Below, one piece after another: positions 21,128 to 33,760 of a stretch of 64,000 nt of DNA. How positions within the stretch are numbered: the first letter of the stretch is position 1; every line of letters begins with the position of its first letter. The notes below the pieces were generated by a model, which worked only from the letters and a program-made list of their open reading frames with translations, was not told the origin of the DNA and searched no databases. This DNA is from Cytauxzoon felis (Eukaryota; Apicomplexa; Aconoidasida; Piroplasmida; Theileriidae). The DNA is taken from positions 1 to 64,000 of the forward strand of contig JAIQCW010000066.1 in the NCBI GenBank assembly GCA_020283715.1. Direction: 5' to 3'. The translations under genes and the position numbers were made by a program.

Positions 21128-22365
21128 TAGTTATAGTCTTTATCTAAATCTGACACATTTATTTTTAACAGCTTTAACTTTATGTCAAACTGTTCCTTTT
21201 TAATTGATGAATACTTCTCATTCTCATTATAAAAATATAAATCTTCGGAAGAATTTTGACACTTTATGGTCAATATTAGAATATGCGGCAGTCTGTTGTA
21301 ATAATAAACCCTAACCTTATAACATCCATATTCGCCCTCAGCTCTTTCCCATATTTCAATATTTCTAGTCTTTACTTTGGAGATTACAGTCTTTTCATCA
21401 ACAGCAAAGGTAGTTATTTCTATATCATCTTCTTCATAGTCGTATTTTTTTACTCCATTTACATTTATATTCTCAGACTCATTATAAGAAATATCAACTT
21501 CTACTCTTTCTTTGGCAAATTCAATTTTCATTTCCCACAATTCAGCCATTTCCATCAATGCTATGTTAAAATCACCCTTTTCAATTAAATTATATTTACC
21601 ATTTTTGTTACTCTTTCGATAGTGTAAAGATTTCAAATCTGCAGAATTCATTACAATCAACATTAGAAATTCTGGTGATTCCCCAAAATAGTAGACAGTA
21701 ACACAGCAACATGCATAGACTTCGTCATCATTCTCAACTTGCCATACAACGGTACTCCCATACATAACCCTGAAGATCCCCGTATTTTCACTAACTCTAT
21801 ATACGCAGGATTGTACATCTTCCTCTTTTGGATATTTCCTTTTAGCATCCTGTTTATCTAAAATAGGGTATTTGTTATCAGAAATAAACACTATTTCATG
21901 ATATTTTAAATGTTTAAGCTTAACTTTCTCGGACATTTCTAAATCAGATCCTTCACTTTTGGTTGATGCTTTAAAGCAACTTTTAAACCCATTGCAAATA
22001 CAAATGGAATTATGACGAATTTTAGCAAAGAATTTTTGTGGACGTACTAAAGTTACGATTATAACATTATCATTAGTAGTGGAATATTTAACCTCAAGAT
22101 ATATGAACCCTTCATCTTGTTTTGGGTCAAGAATTATTTTATCACCATCCACGAATTTGCCGATTTTGTACCTCCTCTTTGGTTCAATTTTATATGTTAC
22201 CATACTTTTATTTTCAATTTTAGTTACTTTAACTTGATTTGTATCCTCCCTTGTGTGTATATCTAGGTCTACTGGTGTATTTTTAGCTGCGATTGAATTA
22301 TAATGATATAATGCGATAATAAAGAAGAATTGAATGAGATACATTCTCTTCCAAATGCGATGCAA
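21127..22365 (-). CDS. Secreted protein with two related beta-rich domains (EMA/FAINT-like)
   Basis: Protein of 412 residues with an N-terminal signal peptide (MYLIQFFFIIALYHYNSIAA after a short basic start). It contains two related units, at about residues 100-260 and 265-400. Each has a charged strand region, a V..W or I.IWE pattern and the block C.VTVYYFGESPEFLMLIV or C.VRVYYYNRLPHILILTI. The repeat YY...P..LI.. recalls FAINT and T. equi EMA-type domains. Charge is high and there is no membrane anchor. The stop is immediately adjacent to an MPE half, so the C-terminus may be truncated. Upstream (22366-22736) is AT-rich with nothing recognisable. Confidence 0.65.
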   Translation of the reverse strand: MHRIWKRMYLIQFFFIIALYHYNSIAAKNTPVDLDIHTREDTNQVKVTKIENKSMVTYKIEPKRRYKIGKFVDGDKIILDPKQDEGFIYLEVKYSTTNDNVIIVTLVRPQKFFAKIRHNSICICNGFKSCFKASTKSEGSDLEMSEKVKLKHLKYHEIVFISDNKYPILDKQDAKRKYPKEEDVQSCVYRVSENTGIFRVMYGSTVVWQVENDDEVYACCCVTVYYFGESPEFLMLIVMNSADLKSLHYRKSNKNGKYNLIEKGDFNIALMEMAELWEMKIEFAKERVEVDISYNESENINVNGVKKYDYEEDDIEITTFAVDEKTVISKVKTRNIEIWERAEGEYGCYKVRVYYYNRLPHILILTIKCQNSSEDLYFYNENEKYSSIKKEQFDIKLKLLKINVSDLDKDYN

Positions 22366-22736
22366 AATAATGCGATATCATATTTCAGATGAACAGTATC
22401 GTGTTAGTCATAAACTGCAGTGAAGTTTCAGTTTAATTGATGTAAAAGTAATTAATACCAACTGAGTGGTAGTACATCAGAGAGAAAATGAATACACATT
22501 TGAATGAGATAAATACATACGAAATATTAAAATAAATAAGATTCTATTATCTAAATTATATTGACATCACATATAGATCAAGGTTATGTAATAAAGTTCG
22601 ATACTTAACTACATAACATCAACAATGGGGTATGGATATATTATGGATACAAATATAACTTATAATAACCAGAATAAATTTAATAACTGAAATATAATCA
22701 ATAGAAGATTACTACATTATATTTCTCCTGATATAA

Positions 22737-23052
22737 CTCTTCCACTTGAAGTTACATTCCTACTCTCTTTCCTACTAGGTATTCCCACTCGAATTCCCAG
22801 AGATCGTCTTGCAGACAGCTCTCCACTTGAGGTTACAACAACCTCCTCTTTCCACTCGCCGTGGAGGCTTCATCTATTTAGTTTCCCTTTCGCTTCCCTG
22901 AGATCAGCTACGGGTAGTCCACTTGAGGTTACATCTACTACACCTCCATCATCGCCACGATCTCCGGGAGTGGCATTACTCTTTAGAGATATGTAATTGG
23001 AAGAGCTGTCTGCAAGACGATTATAAGGTTGTAATTTCTGGTGGAATGGCGG
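22737..23052 (+). repeat. MPE composite, intergenic, 3' of the HAD gene
   Basis: Several arms and tags (CCACTCGCCGTGG, GTCTTGCAGACAGC), type-III and type-I halves. Together with 21025-21127 it brackets the secreted-protein gene. Confidence 0.82.
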
Positions 23053-23149
23053 CAGGGTCTTGTGTATTATTTCATTATTAGATTAGATTGATTATTGTGG
23101 TTATAGTTATTGTTTTAGGATTATATGTTTATTAAAAGTTATGTTTTTA

Positions 23150-24544
23150 CTATTGAAGTTGGTATATTAGTGTGATTGCTTTAGCAACAGCGGCTTCATG
23201 ATTAGTGATATCGAGTGTATATTTAGCATATGATTTGACATAATCATTTGCATTACCGACAGCAAATGATAAGTTTGATAATTTCATAATATCGATATCA
23301 TTTTCATTATCACCAATGAATGCACATAATGTTGGATCTTCACCTAGATGTTCCATTAATATTTTTAAACCTTCAGCTTTATTACCACCAGGTGGTGTAA
23401 CATCATATTCATAATTACCACCTTTTTTAATAATAAAATCTATACCATTTTTGAGTCCTGGTATTTCAATATTTGATAAATCATAATGTGTATAAATTGT
23501 ATATGTTATAATATTTTCATTTAATAATTCATCTTTTGTTATTAATTCAGCTGGTGGACATTTTTCTAATTTACAATATTTATCAAATTCTTCTATAAAT
23601 TCCATACATTTTAATGGTCTTGTAGGTGTAAAAAATATTGTTGATGATAATAATTCCTTCTCCTTTAAATATTCATACATTATTTTTAATATCTCTTCAC
23701 TAAATTCAATCGATCTAATTAAACCTCCATCTTTATCAAATATAACAGATCCATTACAATATACACCAGGATAACCATTATAACCCGTCTCCTTCTCTAA
23801 ATTATCAAATAAATATAAAGCTGCATATACCGTACGACCTGAATGAATTATTATGGATGAATCAAATAAAAATCAATTTCATATTATTTTCCAAGCTCGA
23901 TGTCCAATCAACCTTTACTTCCTGCCATCAGCTCTTCTATTTACTTCCCCTTCCAGCTCCCGTAGATCGCTTCCAGGTACCACCTGTGGTTAAATACTAA
24001 TCTCGGTGAGTTATGAATAAAATGACGAAGTTCGTGTTTGTTCGGATATCTTAGTGAATATAAATTGGAATAAAGTGAGGTTCATTAAACTAAATAGAAT
24101 CATCAAATTCCTTTTCAATGAAGTATTAACATCATAAATATATCCAATAATCACTACACAATCTTCGGTAGTTTCCCCAGAAATTCAGGATTTCCTTCAA
24201 ATTTTCGAGGTAAAAATGAAGAAGTGAAATTAGTAATGGGACCTCAAGTGGAACCCGCAGCTGATCTCAGGGAAGCGGAGGGGGAAGTAAATAGAAGAGC
24301 TGTCTGCAAGACGAAGATAAGGATTGGACCTCAGGTGGATCGGCGAGTGGAAGACCTCGGGTGGAGGATGATAATGATTGATGGGTAGGTTATTATTGTG
24401 GGTAGGATTGTATATGAACATACCGGTACAGAAGAATGGTACATCTCCACGATTTATAATTTTTTCAAGTGCCTTGAAATTTTTATTCATAGATTCTTTA
24501 TTATCGGTATAAAAAGTACCGTCCAAATCTATGGCAAAGTACAT
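23150..24544 (-). CDS. HAD-superfamily (Cof-like) phosphatase
   Basis: Exons 24544-24424 and 23838-23150. Motif I is DLDGTFYTDN near the start, with nucleophile and acid/base Asp. Motif II is FFCTG|R, completed across the splice. Lys of motif III is in GGNKAEGLKIL, and motif IV is IGDNENDIDIM. The cap region between (YPGVYCNGSVIFDKDGG..) marks the Cof/sugar-phosphatase type; the same family in Plasmodium includes regulators of isoprenoid-precursor metabolism. About 270 residues, full length. The single 585-nt intron is filled by an MPE with loop cargo. Confidence 0.88.
23890..24367 (+). repeat. MPE with loop cargo in the HAD intron
   Basis: Arm, tag CCTGCCATCAGC, type-II half, 240-bp tract (23993-24235), type-III half, tag AGCTGTCTGCAAGAC, arm GGATTGGACCTCAGGTGG. 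Confidence 0.88.
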
Positions 24545-24827
24545 TTGTGTCTATTTTTTATAATTTAACAATAGACAAAATAAATAATACACACTTGACA
24601 TTTTATATAAAAATTTTTAATTTAATCATTATTTATATATATTAATCTTACTTTATCAATTCAATAATATATCCACTACAATATATTAATCATGGAGGGA
24701 TGACTACCAATCACACATATAATCTCCATCACCCATCATATAATAAATTTAATACACCTAATAATATAACTCCAATGTCATATTCTACAACATCCATAAT
24801 TCTAATACCAATTCCTACCTCTCTTCT

Positions 24828-24957
24828 TCTCCACCCAAAGTCCAATCCACTTCCACCTGAGGTTACATCCTTAACTTCGTCTTGCAGACGGCTCTCTTAT
24901 TTACTTTCCCTTCGCTTCCCTTAGATCAGCTACGGGTAATACATTCGAGTTACATTA
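24828..24957 (+). repeat. MPE half at the 3' side of the Cys-rich fragment
   Basis: Arm AAAGTCCAATCC, tag GTCTTGCAGACGGC, type-III half. The preceding 24545-24827 is AT-rich with no supported gene. Confidence 0.8.
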
Positions 24958-24980
24958 TTATCCTATTACATTTTAATTTC

Positions 24981-25745
24981 TCAGTTAACACACTTGTGAC
25001 CATCCTTTAGGCAGTTATTAGTGTCAGATTTGCAGCATTTACAGAGCATACTATCAGTTACCGTTTTGAGTTCGTTTTGTTCTGTTGGTTCTGTTTGGGT
25101 ACTTCTATCGCCATTAAAAAAAAGACGACTAAACCAGTTCTTAACTGTACTTACAGCACTAGTTACCTTATTAACAACATCATTTACACCATCAATAGCA
25201 ATAGTTAGATATTTGATCACCTCCATGACCTTACATTTACACTCATGTTTATTCTTCAACTCCTTCGTATACACCTCAACGAGTCTAATGAAGCGACAGG
25301 TTTTACAGTATTCGCAATTCTTATCATTAGTACATTTACATGTCGGAGTAGTAGGAGATGTAGCTGCTGAAGAGTCACCATTTTGTTTAACAACCTCCTT
25401 TACTAACGCGATAAAATCGTCTACTTCCTTACAAAACGTGGATATAGATTGACACTTCCCATCAGTACATGAACATCCGCTACTTCCACTCTCTTGATTA
25501 CAACACACCATATCGCATAAATCCTTGAATACACCGTTCTCCGTGGATGTACTACTAGCGGAAGTTTGGCATCCACATTCAGTATTGCAATTACATGGTT
25601 CACCTGTACAAGTTTCGGTAGTTGAATCTTCAGTATTTGTAGGACATACTGTAGTATCTTTACAACCATTTTGTAGATCCTTTTCACCCTGAAGACTCCT
25701 CAAATCCTTAGCCTTTCCAATCATATCCTTATATTTCTCAAACAC
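24981..25745 (-). pseudogene. Fragment of a Cys-rich antigen-like gene
   Basis: A 254-residue frame colinear with the central part of the cassette gene at 9944-12180. Shared are a K.KDM.GKAKDL start region, CNQESGSSGCSC, FCKEVDDFIALVKEV, KNCEYC..CRFIRLVEVYTKEL and NCLKDGHKC. The N-terminal third and the Cys-rich C-terminus are absent. A divergent stretch (DGVNDVVNKVTSAVSTVKNW) replaces part of the paralogue. Upstream the homology continues a little (the frame FENTLSTC..) and is cut off by the MPE at 25778-26128; downstream it stops at 24981, beside another MPE. It is probably a silent donor or relic rather than a complete gene, unless missing exons lie beyond the elements. Confidence 0.6.
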
Positions 25746-25777
25746 CTTATCAACCTGTTCCTTATTACCTTCACCTC

Positions 25778-26128
25778 TTCCACCTGAGGTCTAATCCAAC
25801 TCTTCGTCCTGCCGTCAGCTCTCCTAATTCTTCTCCCTCCGCTTCCCGTAGATCACTTTCGGGTATTCCACTTCCACTTGAGGTTACATCCAACACACCC
25901 GTAGCACCATCTTCCATCATTCCCATGATGGATGATCCATCACAACCCTCTTAACTACCTTCACTTGCCACGATCTCTGGGAGTGGCTTTACTCTTTAGA
26001 GATAGGTAATTAAAAGAGGCTCCACGCCTAGTGGAAGAAGTGTTGGATTGGATTTCAGGTGGAGAGCTGACGGCAGGACGAAGAGTTGGATTAGACCTCG
26101 AGTGGAGACGGCAGTACTGACATCAGGT
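25778..26128 (+). repeat. MPE composite between the Cys-rich fragment and SNF2L
   Basis: Arms, tag CCTGCCGTCAGC, a half of type II/III, the CCATCATTCCCATGATGG module, a type-I half, tag CCACGCCTAGTGG and further arms. It truncates the Cys-rich fragment. Confidence 0.85.
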
Positions 26129-26174
26129 ATATATATAAATGTGTATAAAAGAGATTGATTGCAGAGTGAGCAAG

Positions 26175-29100
26175 TTATTGATTATTATTGGTTTTGATTT
26201 TGGGTATGGTGAATTCGACATTGAGTAGATCTTTATTATTGATTTTGATGGGTGGTAATATAATGGGTGGTGATAGACCTGTATTGATATTACATACATT
26301 AGGGCTAGATATAAAAGATTGTATATTACTAGTATCACTAATATGTTTATTATTTAATGGTAGACCAGATTTAATAAGTATATTTTCAAATAATAAATCA
26401 CATTCATCTATTAGATTATTATATATACCTTTTAATTTAGTATGACTAAATGTAGTATAATCTATATTATTAGATTTAGATTCATATAATTTTAATTCAT
26501 TTAGTGCATTTAATAATTTTAATTTACGTTGTTTATATTCTAATAATTCATCATTATTTAATAATTCACAATGTCTTCTTAAATGTATTAATTTACCAGA
26601 TTGTAATTGCATACATTTAGAACATGCTGTTCTTTTAATAATTTTATCATCATTTTTTATATCAATTTTTATATATTCTTTAGGAAATGGACATATACCA
26701 GGATATTTAAATGTATTATGAAATGGTAATTTACAATTATCACAAAATGTTATTAATTTATTTGGTAATCTTGTAGATAAAAATGTAACTTCTCTTTTTA
26801 ATTTTATAATACCTTGTTTATCATCTAATTCTTTTTTATATTTTGCATCTTCTATACGTTTTATTATCTCATCTATTAAATTTGTTGGAAATAATAATTG
26901 ATATGCCATACGTAATTTATTTTCTAATTCTAATTCTTCTGATTTTTTTAATTCTAATATACTTCTTTTATCACGTAATTTATTTTTATCCATTATCATT
27001 AATTTTTCACGTAATTCTTTTTGTTGTTTTAATTTTAATTCACGTTCTTCACCTGTTAATTTTTTTCTCTTTTCTTTCTCTTGTTGTATTTTACATTTAG
27101 AACATAAAAAAAATATCCAATTTTGTGTATTAGCATTCATACCACGTTGTGTTAATGAATAATAATAATCTTCACCTACATAATGTCTTTTATAATCTGG
27201 TGGAAAACAATCATAACAAAAACTTGTAGGACAATTTGAACAATGTATTAATAAATTACCACATTGTGATGATTTTCTAAAACATAAACAACATTCATGC
27301 CATCTACATGACCATGTTTTCTTAATATCATCTGATAATCTTTCACAAAATCTATGATAACTTTTTGGACATCTAAAACATTGTATTAAATCACCATAAT
27401 CAACATCAACATTAATACCATTCTTATCTATATAATTTGTTCTATAACCTTTACCATTACCACAACAAAAACATCTATTCTCATGCTTTAATATACGTAC
27501 ATCACTCTTCGATGACCAGGATTCTGGTATATACATACTACTAGGACGCTTCCTCTCTCTACCTGAACGCCATAATAAACCAGCACTCTCTAATTGACGC
27601 AACATCTCTGTCCTATCACTCCTATCACCATAACGCCTTATACGTATCATTCCACCCGAGGTTATATCCACACCACCTGAAGTTACAACCTTATCTTCGT
27701 CTTGCAGACAGCTTCCTTTATTTACTTCCCCCTCAAGCTCCCGTAGATCACTTTCGGGTTTTCCACCTGAGGTTACAACACTAACATCCTTAGCACCATC
27801 TTCCATCATTCCCATGATGGATGATCCATCACTACCTTCTACTCCGGGAGTGGCTTCACTCTTTAGAGGGAGGTAATTGGAAGAGCTGTCTGCAGGACCA
27901 ACGGTGGAGGCGAGTGGAACAGAGGTGGTTGTAACCTCAGGTGGAGAACTATGGGGTTTTTTATCTGACATTGTGGGAATATGGTGTTTTTTATCCCCAC
28001 TATCACCCACTACCCCACCTTCTCCACTTGAGGTTACATAACTAACATCCTTAGCACCATCTTCCAACATTCCCATGATGGATGATCCATCACTACCTTC
28101 ACCACGATCTCCGGGAGTGGCTTCACTCTTTAGAGATAGGTAATTGGAAGAGGCTCCACGCCTAGTGGGATCAGACGTGGATTGGACCTCGGGTGGAACG
28201 GTGGAGGTAACCTCGAGTGGGGGTGGAGATGGATAATTGTTTTGTGTATCATGATTGACGATATCATCGGCGTTATTATAATGATTGATGAGATCTTCTT
28301 CATCCATGATTTCATTAACATTGATAGCATCGCTACCTTCATCATCATCATCATCTGATAAATTTGCATCATCATCATATGGTGGTTTACGTCTACCTCT
28401 ATTAACAAGATCATCTAGATATGAGTTGACAATTTCTTCACATGTCATATTTTTTAATGCTTTATTACCATGCATCATCATTTTTAATATAGCAGCAGGT
28501 GATAATGTCATTATAGGTGCTTGTGATATATCATCATAATCTATTTCATGTTGATTAGAATTAATTAATAATTTATCTAATCTTAATTTTTGTTCTCTAC
28601 GTAATGCCATACGTTCTTCTACAGTCCATTCTGATATTAATTTCCAAATATGTACATCTCTTTTTTGTCCAATCCTATGTGCACGATCAATAGCTTGTAA
28701 ATCTATAAATGGATTCCAATCTTCATCATATAATACTACATGATTTGCTGCTGTTAAATTTATACCTAAACCACCAGCTCTTGTTGATATTAAATATATA
28801 AAATATAAACTATTTGTAGAATTAAATTCTCTAATATCTAATTCACGTATTAATTTATTTGTTGAACCATCTAATCTCATATATTTCCAACCACGTGTAT
28901 TACAATATGCCTCCAATTCATCCAATACTAATTGAAATTGTGTAAATATCAATACCTTATGCATCATCCTCTTCTTCTGATCCTCTTCCTTTATAGATGG
29001 AAGAAGATCTTCTTTCATACCGTCCGAATGAAGTGAGGAAGGTATCTCCGACGTAGGAGGAACATCCGATGATGTATGAGGAGAAGATGAAATCTTTTTC

Positions 29101-32100
29101 TTTTTAACATTATTTTTATTCTTCAAGTCTTTCCTATTCTTCCTTCTATTCGATTCTGTTGTATAATCTTCATCCTTTTCATCCTCTACTTCCTCTTCAT
29201 CATCCTCATCTTCATAGTCTTCTTCATCTTCTTCAGAGGTATTTACTTCACCTGAGGTCTTTCCACTCGCCGTGGTGGCTTCTCTATTTACTTCCCCTTC
29301 CAGCTCCCGTAGATCGCTTCCAGGTTCCACTCGAGGTCCAGTATTACTCTCCTTTCCACTCGCCGTGGAGGCCTCTCTATTTACATCACCTCGACTCCCA
29401 TGGATCGTCTCGGATTCTTCGCCACGATCTCCGGAAGTGGCTTTACTCTTTAGAGATAGGTAATTGGAAGAGCTGACGGCAGGATTGACCTCAGGTGGAG
29501 AGTTCACATAACTACGTTCGGAGGAACCTTCACTTCGTTCGGAGGATTCATCATCGGAATCTTCGATAATTTTTCTAAAATTTGTTTTAAATAGATTATT
29601 ATCTTGTACAACTTGTATATTATTATCATCATATAAAGATTCATCTTCTAATTTAGCTCGATTAAATATACCCATTGGTACATAAGGGCATTTAGTATCT
29701 AATGTTGTTTCATTTAATCCATCAGATAAATAAAATCTATTTTTAGCTGTAGCTATAGGTGATCTTACAAATAAATTTGTTGTTTTATATTCAATTTCTT
29801 TCAATTGATCCTTCTTTAAACCCTCCATCTTCTTTCTAATCTTTAATTTATGTTCATTAATAGTATCTAATTCTTTCAAATGTGTATTAAATTTTTTAAT
29901 ATAACCAGGTATTAATATACAATTCTCATAATGTAATTGATTCAATAACTTATCTAAAAATGTTAATTTAGCACTAGCATAAATATGCTCATCATCTTTC
30001 ATCTCCTTTAATAAATTCGCTTCCTTCTCTACCTCCTCTTGTAATAATACTTCCTCCTGTTTAAAAAATTCAAATAATTTCTCAGCTTGTAATGATCTAC
30101 TCACTATACCCCTAGGATGACCACATACTATCCTCATCTTTATCACCAAACCCAATAACTTCTTTATAGATACATTCTCTTGCATCAATGATTTCACATT
30201 CATTAATGTTCTATACCAATACAACGATTTATTACTCAATGGTAACCATACATCATGAAATATCTTACGAGGTAATGTTATCGCCTGCTCCTTCAATCTA
30301 CGCAACATCACACGACTCAATAATAACTTTATCGACTCCAAATCATCCTTTTTTATACACGTGGATATTACCTCTGATGGACGACCCCTCTTTTTCTTTG
30401 TAGACGAACTATTAAAAATCTGTAGGAAATGTGAAGAAGTGAAGTGAAGTAAAGGGATGTTATGATGTGTAGGGAAATGTGAAGTGTAGGGACGTGGTGG
30501 AAGAGGAGGACATGTGAAGTATAGGGGAATGATGGATTAAGGGGGATACATGAATTTCAGTAAAACATACATCATCGATAATTGTAGAATCTTTAAACAT
30601 ATCTGGAAACATAAAGTTTATCAACGTAAATAACTCTGTAGCATTATTCTGTAATGGTGTACCAGTAAGTAATAATCTCATATTAGCATATATACGATCC
30701 ATAGAATGCCTAGCAGCACCCGATTGATTTTTAATACGATGAGCCTCATCTAATACAAGACATTGCCATCTTGATATAGTCTCAACAAAAAATGCCTCCT
30801 CACTTTTTACAGTCTCATAAGTTGTTATATATAAATCATATAATCCATTATAAGCTAATCTATCCTCCATTGCATGTAAACGTTCAGTTTTAGAACCACA
30901 TATCTTTATAAATGTTAAATGTGGAGTAAATCTATGAACCTCACGTAACCAATTACCAACAGTAGATAATGGTACAACTATTAAATGAGGACCCTCAATA
31001 TTCATCATTTTTAAATAAGATAAAAAACATAACGTCTGTATAGTCTTACCAAGACCTATAAATTATTTATATCTCTTTTAAAATCATAATTAAAAAAATA
31101 CCCATTTCATCAGATAATATTGCACCACCAGTCAAAAATGATTTTAATAACCAATCAACACCATCCTCCTGATGAGGCTTTAATGATATACCCGATCTCA
31201 ATGGCCTCGATTCCATCTTACGACCACTCGGATAATATACACTCTTATGAGCCTTTAATATAAACTTATTAGATTCAATAGACTCCTATAAAATGTATTG
31301 ATGATATATAAATAATTATTATTACATATTTAGTACACTGAGGTACAATCAAGTCCACCTGAGGTTACCTCTACCGAAGGTCGTCCTGCAGACAGCTCTC
31401 CACCTGAGGTTACAACCCTATCTTCCACTAGGCGTGGAGCCTCTTCCAATTACCTATCTCTAAAGAGTAAAGCCACTCCCAGAGATCGTGGCAATCATGA
31501 AGATAGTGATTGGACCTCAAGTGGAACCTGGAAGCGATCTACGGGAGCTGGAAGGGGAAGTAAATAGAGAAGGCCACCACGGCGAGTGGAATGAAGAGTA
31601 GGATTGTAATCTCAGGTGGAGGCGAGTGGAATGTGGTTATAGACAAACTTCATCTTCGAGTGTTTCGAGTTGTTTTTCGATAGATTTATTATATCTGGGT
31701 TGTTTTCTTCCATTATCATTGATAAAAATTTTCAAGAGTGATTTCATGGCTTTATCTGTAACAAATTTTGATAGATCTTTACGATGTGCGAGTAGGAATC
31801 GTGTTCTATATTTATTGATTTTACTTTTCCATAATGCGATACATTTTTTTCTTTTTTTAACATTTTTTTCAATTTGTTGTATAGTCCATCTTTTATGCAT
31901 TTGATTTAAGAATGGATCTTCACCTTTACAACATGGACATTCCCATACATCACCTATAGTACCAACATCAAATTCTGGTAAACAATCATGATGGAATGAA
32001 TTACTACAAAAATCACAACCTAATAATTTACCATGCCTTTGACATACATAACATATTGATGCATTAACATGATCATTAGAATCTGATAATGGATTTCTAC

Positions 32101-33049
32101 GTGATTCTCTAACATTTATAACTTTAAAATCTTCTGGACGACACATAGGACAATACCAATTATGATCATCTGGTACAGCTTGTAATTCCAAACATGACAT
32201 ATGATAACTATTAGGACAACCATCACATAATAATAATATATCACCAGAATCACGATTCTTCTCCTTACATAATTTACAACGCTCATCATTTATTATCTCA
32301 TTCTCATCAACATATTGAACACAACTCTCACATAAAAAATTACTAAAATCTATCTTACCACCACTCACTTCCAAACCATTCGAATTCGTTATACCATTAG
32401 TCAATATATAATGCTCCAAACACTCCTTATGAAAAGATTTAGGACAACTCACACCTATAATTATTCATATTTATCATATTCGAAGGAAATTATTCCACCT
32501 GAGGTCTTTCCACTAGGCGTGGCGCCTCTTCCTTTTACTTCCCCCTTCGCTTCCCTGAGATCAGCTACGGGTAGTCCACTTGAGGTTATAAACCTTATTT
32601 CGACGAGATAAGGATAAAGTGGAGGATTTCGCATAAGTGAGGATATCTCAATGAAGACAATACAGAATGAAATGAGGTTCATTAAACTAGATACAATCAT
32701 CAAATTCCTTTTCAATGAAGTATTGAGATCAGAATTTCATCCAATATTCATTGAGTTATTTCCAGTAGTTTCCCCAGAAATGATGAAAATCCATGAAAAT
32801 TTAGAGGTAAATATGAAACTAGTGATTGGACCTCAGGTGGAATACCTGGAAGCGATCTACGGGAGCTGGAAGGGGAAGTAAATAGAAGAGGCTGACGGCA
32901 GGACGACCTCGAGTGGAAGAACAAGGTGGAGTAGATGATGGTGGAGCATTGCTTATGGAAATTGATGAACTATACTTACATCTGATGATGATATCACCTG
33001 CTTGGTAGTCATCTTGGCAGTGTTTACACCAATTTCTTCTTGGTGCCAT
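26175..33049 (-). CDS. SNF2L/ISWI-like chromatin remodelling ATPase with PHD fingers
   Basis: Exons: 33049-32980, 32454-31649, 31285-31102, 31055-30571, 30419-26175. PHD-type fingers at the N-terminus (NWCKHC.., CKLC..CDGCPNSYHMSC, CYVC..CDFCSNSFHHDC). SNF2 ATPase lobe 1: LKPHQEDGVDWL, DEMGLGKTIQTL (Walker A), DEAHRIKN, LLTGTPLQNN. Lobe 2: KVLIFTQFQLVLDELE, STRAGGLGINLTAA, DRAHRIGQKRDV. Between the lobes is a long acidic insert with an in-frame MPE (29243-29505). After lobe 2 come a second in-frame MPE array (27650-28225) and a Cys/His-rich PHD-like region (CFCCGNG..CFRCPKSYHRFC). The layout resembles Plasmodium SNF2L. Introns 1 and 2 (525 and 363 nt) carry MPEs, intron 3 is 46 nt, and intron 4 (151 nt) is a GAAGTG-rich simple tract. 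Confidence 0.93.
27650..28225 (-). repeat. MPE array in frame within SNF2L (C-terminal part)
   Basis: Two elements in tandem, with type-I and type-II/III halves, tags, two copies of the CCATCATTCCCATGATGG-type module and the motif TATGGTGTTTTTTATCCCCA (27980-27999). In the SNF2L frame it reads NYLSLKSEATPGDRGEG, GSSIMGM and [10 protein letters not shown] with no stop. Confidence 0.88.
29243..29505 (-). repeat. MPE in frame within the SNF2L inter-lobe insert
   Basis: Type-I and type-II halves with tags. It encodes [35 protein letters not shown] and similar. The plus strand is also open over about 300 bp. It is followed by a short TTCGTTCGGAGGA repeat (29505-29560), also in frame. Confidence 0.88.
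31347..31632 (+). repeat. MPE filling SNF2L intron 2
   Basis: Tags CCACTAGGCGTGG and CCACGGCGAGTGG, type-I then type-II half, several arms. Confidence 0.88.
32491..32935 (+). repeat. MPE with loop cargo in SNF2L intron 1
   Basis: Type-III half, 240-bp loop tract (32586-32822), type-II half, tag GCTGACGGCAGG, arm ACCTCGAGTGG. In this copy the loop tract remains open for 77 codons (32651-32881). Confidence 0.88.
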
Positions 33050-33760
33050 ATTGTGATAAAGGGTATGTGTAGGAGATGATAAATGTAGAAATGGTATTAA
33101 TGTGTGTTGTGATTATGTAGTTTGCATAATTTTTTGAATTTGAATGGAGTGTTGAATAAAAATTAAACACAATAACAATTAATACACCTAAAAAGTATTA
33201 ATATGATTATATAAAAATATATATAAAATGAACCTATACCGATAACAATTAACAATTAAAATACAGATTGAGTGGTAAGGAAATTAGGCGACATAGCCTT
33301 AAATCCTATTAAAATGCTTACGCGATATAGCGCAAGTTCTAATGTGTAATACATATGGTTTATATAATTAATATATGTAATGTATATTTATGTTAATGTT
33401 GTCTTTACCCATTTATAATGATGGTCAGAGTGGGGACTAAATAAATTGAAATTACCGACATCAATGGGGATCTTTTAAACAATAACTATTAAAGAAATTA
33501 ATACATTATCTATAGTATAAATGCTACTAATACCCACTCCATGTTATAAACTATATTCCATATATATTATATATTATAATACTATTAATACACTTTATAT
33601 TAATATTATTATAAGAATATTATAAGAGGATTAAGACAAGTTAATTATAATTCAATTAATTAATATATCATTAGTTAATAGACATATTATATTTAAATAT
33701 AAAAGTTAAATAATATATTATAATTAAATTAAGTGTGGGTTATTTATTTATTTATTAAAA
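33050..33760. other. Intergenic, AT-rich
   Basis: About 710 bp between SNF2L's start and the 3' end of the GTPase gene, both on the minus strand. It probably contains the SNF2L promoter. I see no gene, element or RNA I can support. Confidence 0.4.

Noticed and set aside
24700..24924. Plus-strand 74-codon frame
   Set aside because: Low-complexity start running into MPE sequence; no domain or splice context.
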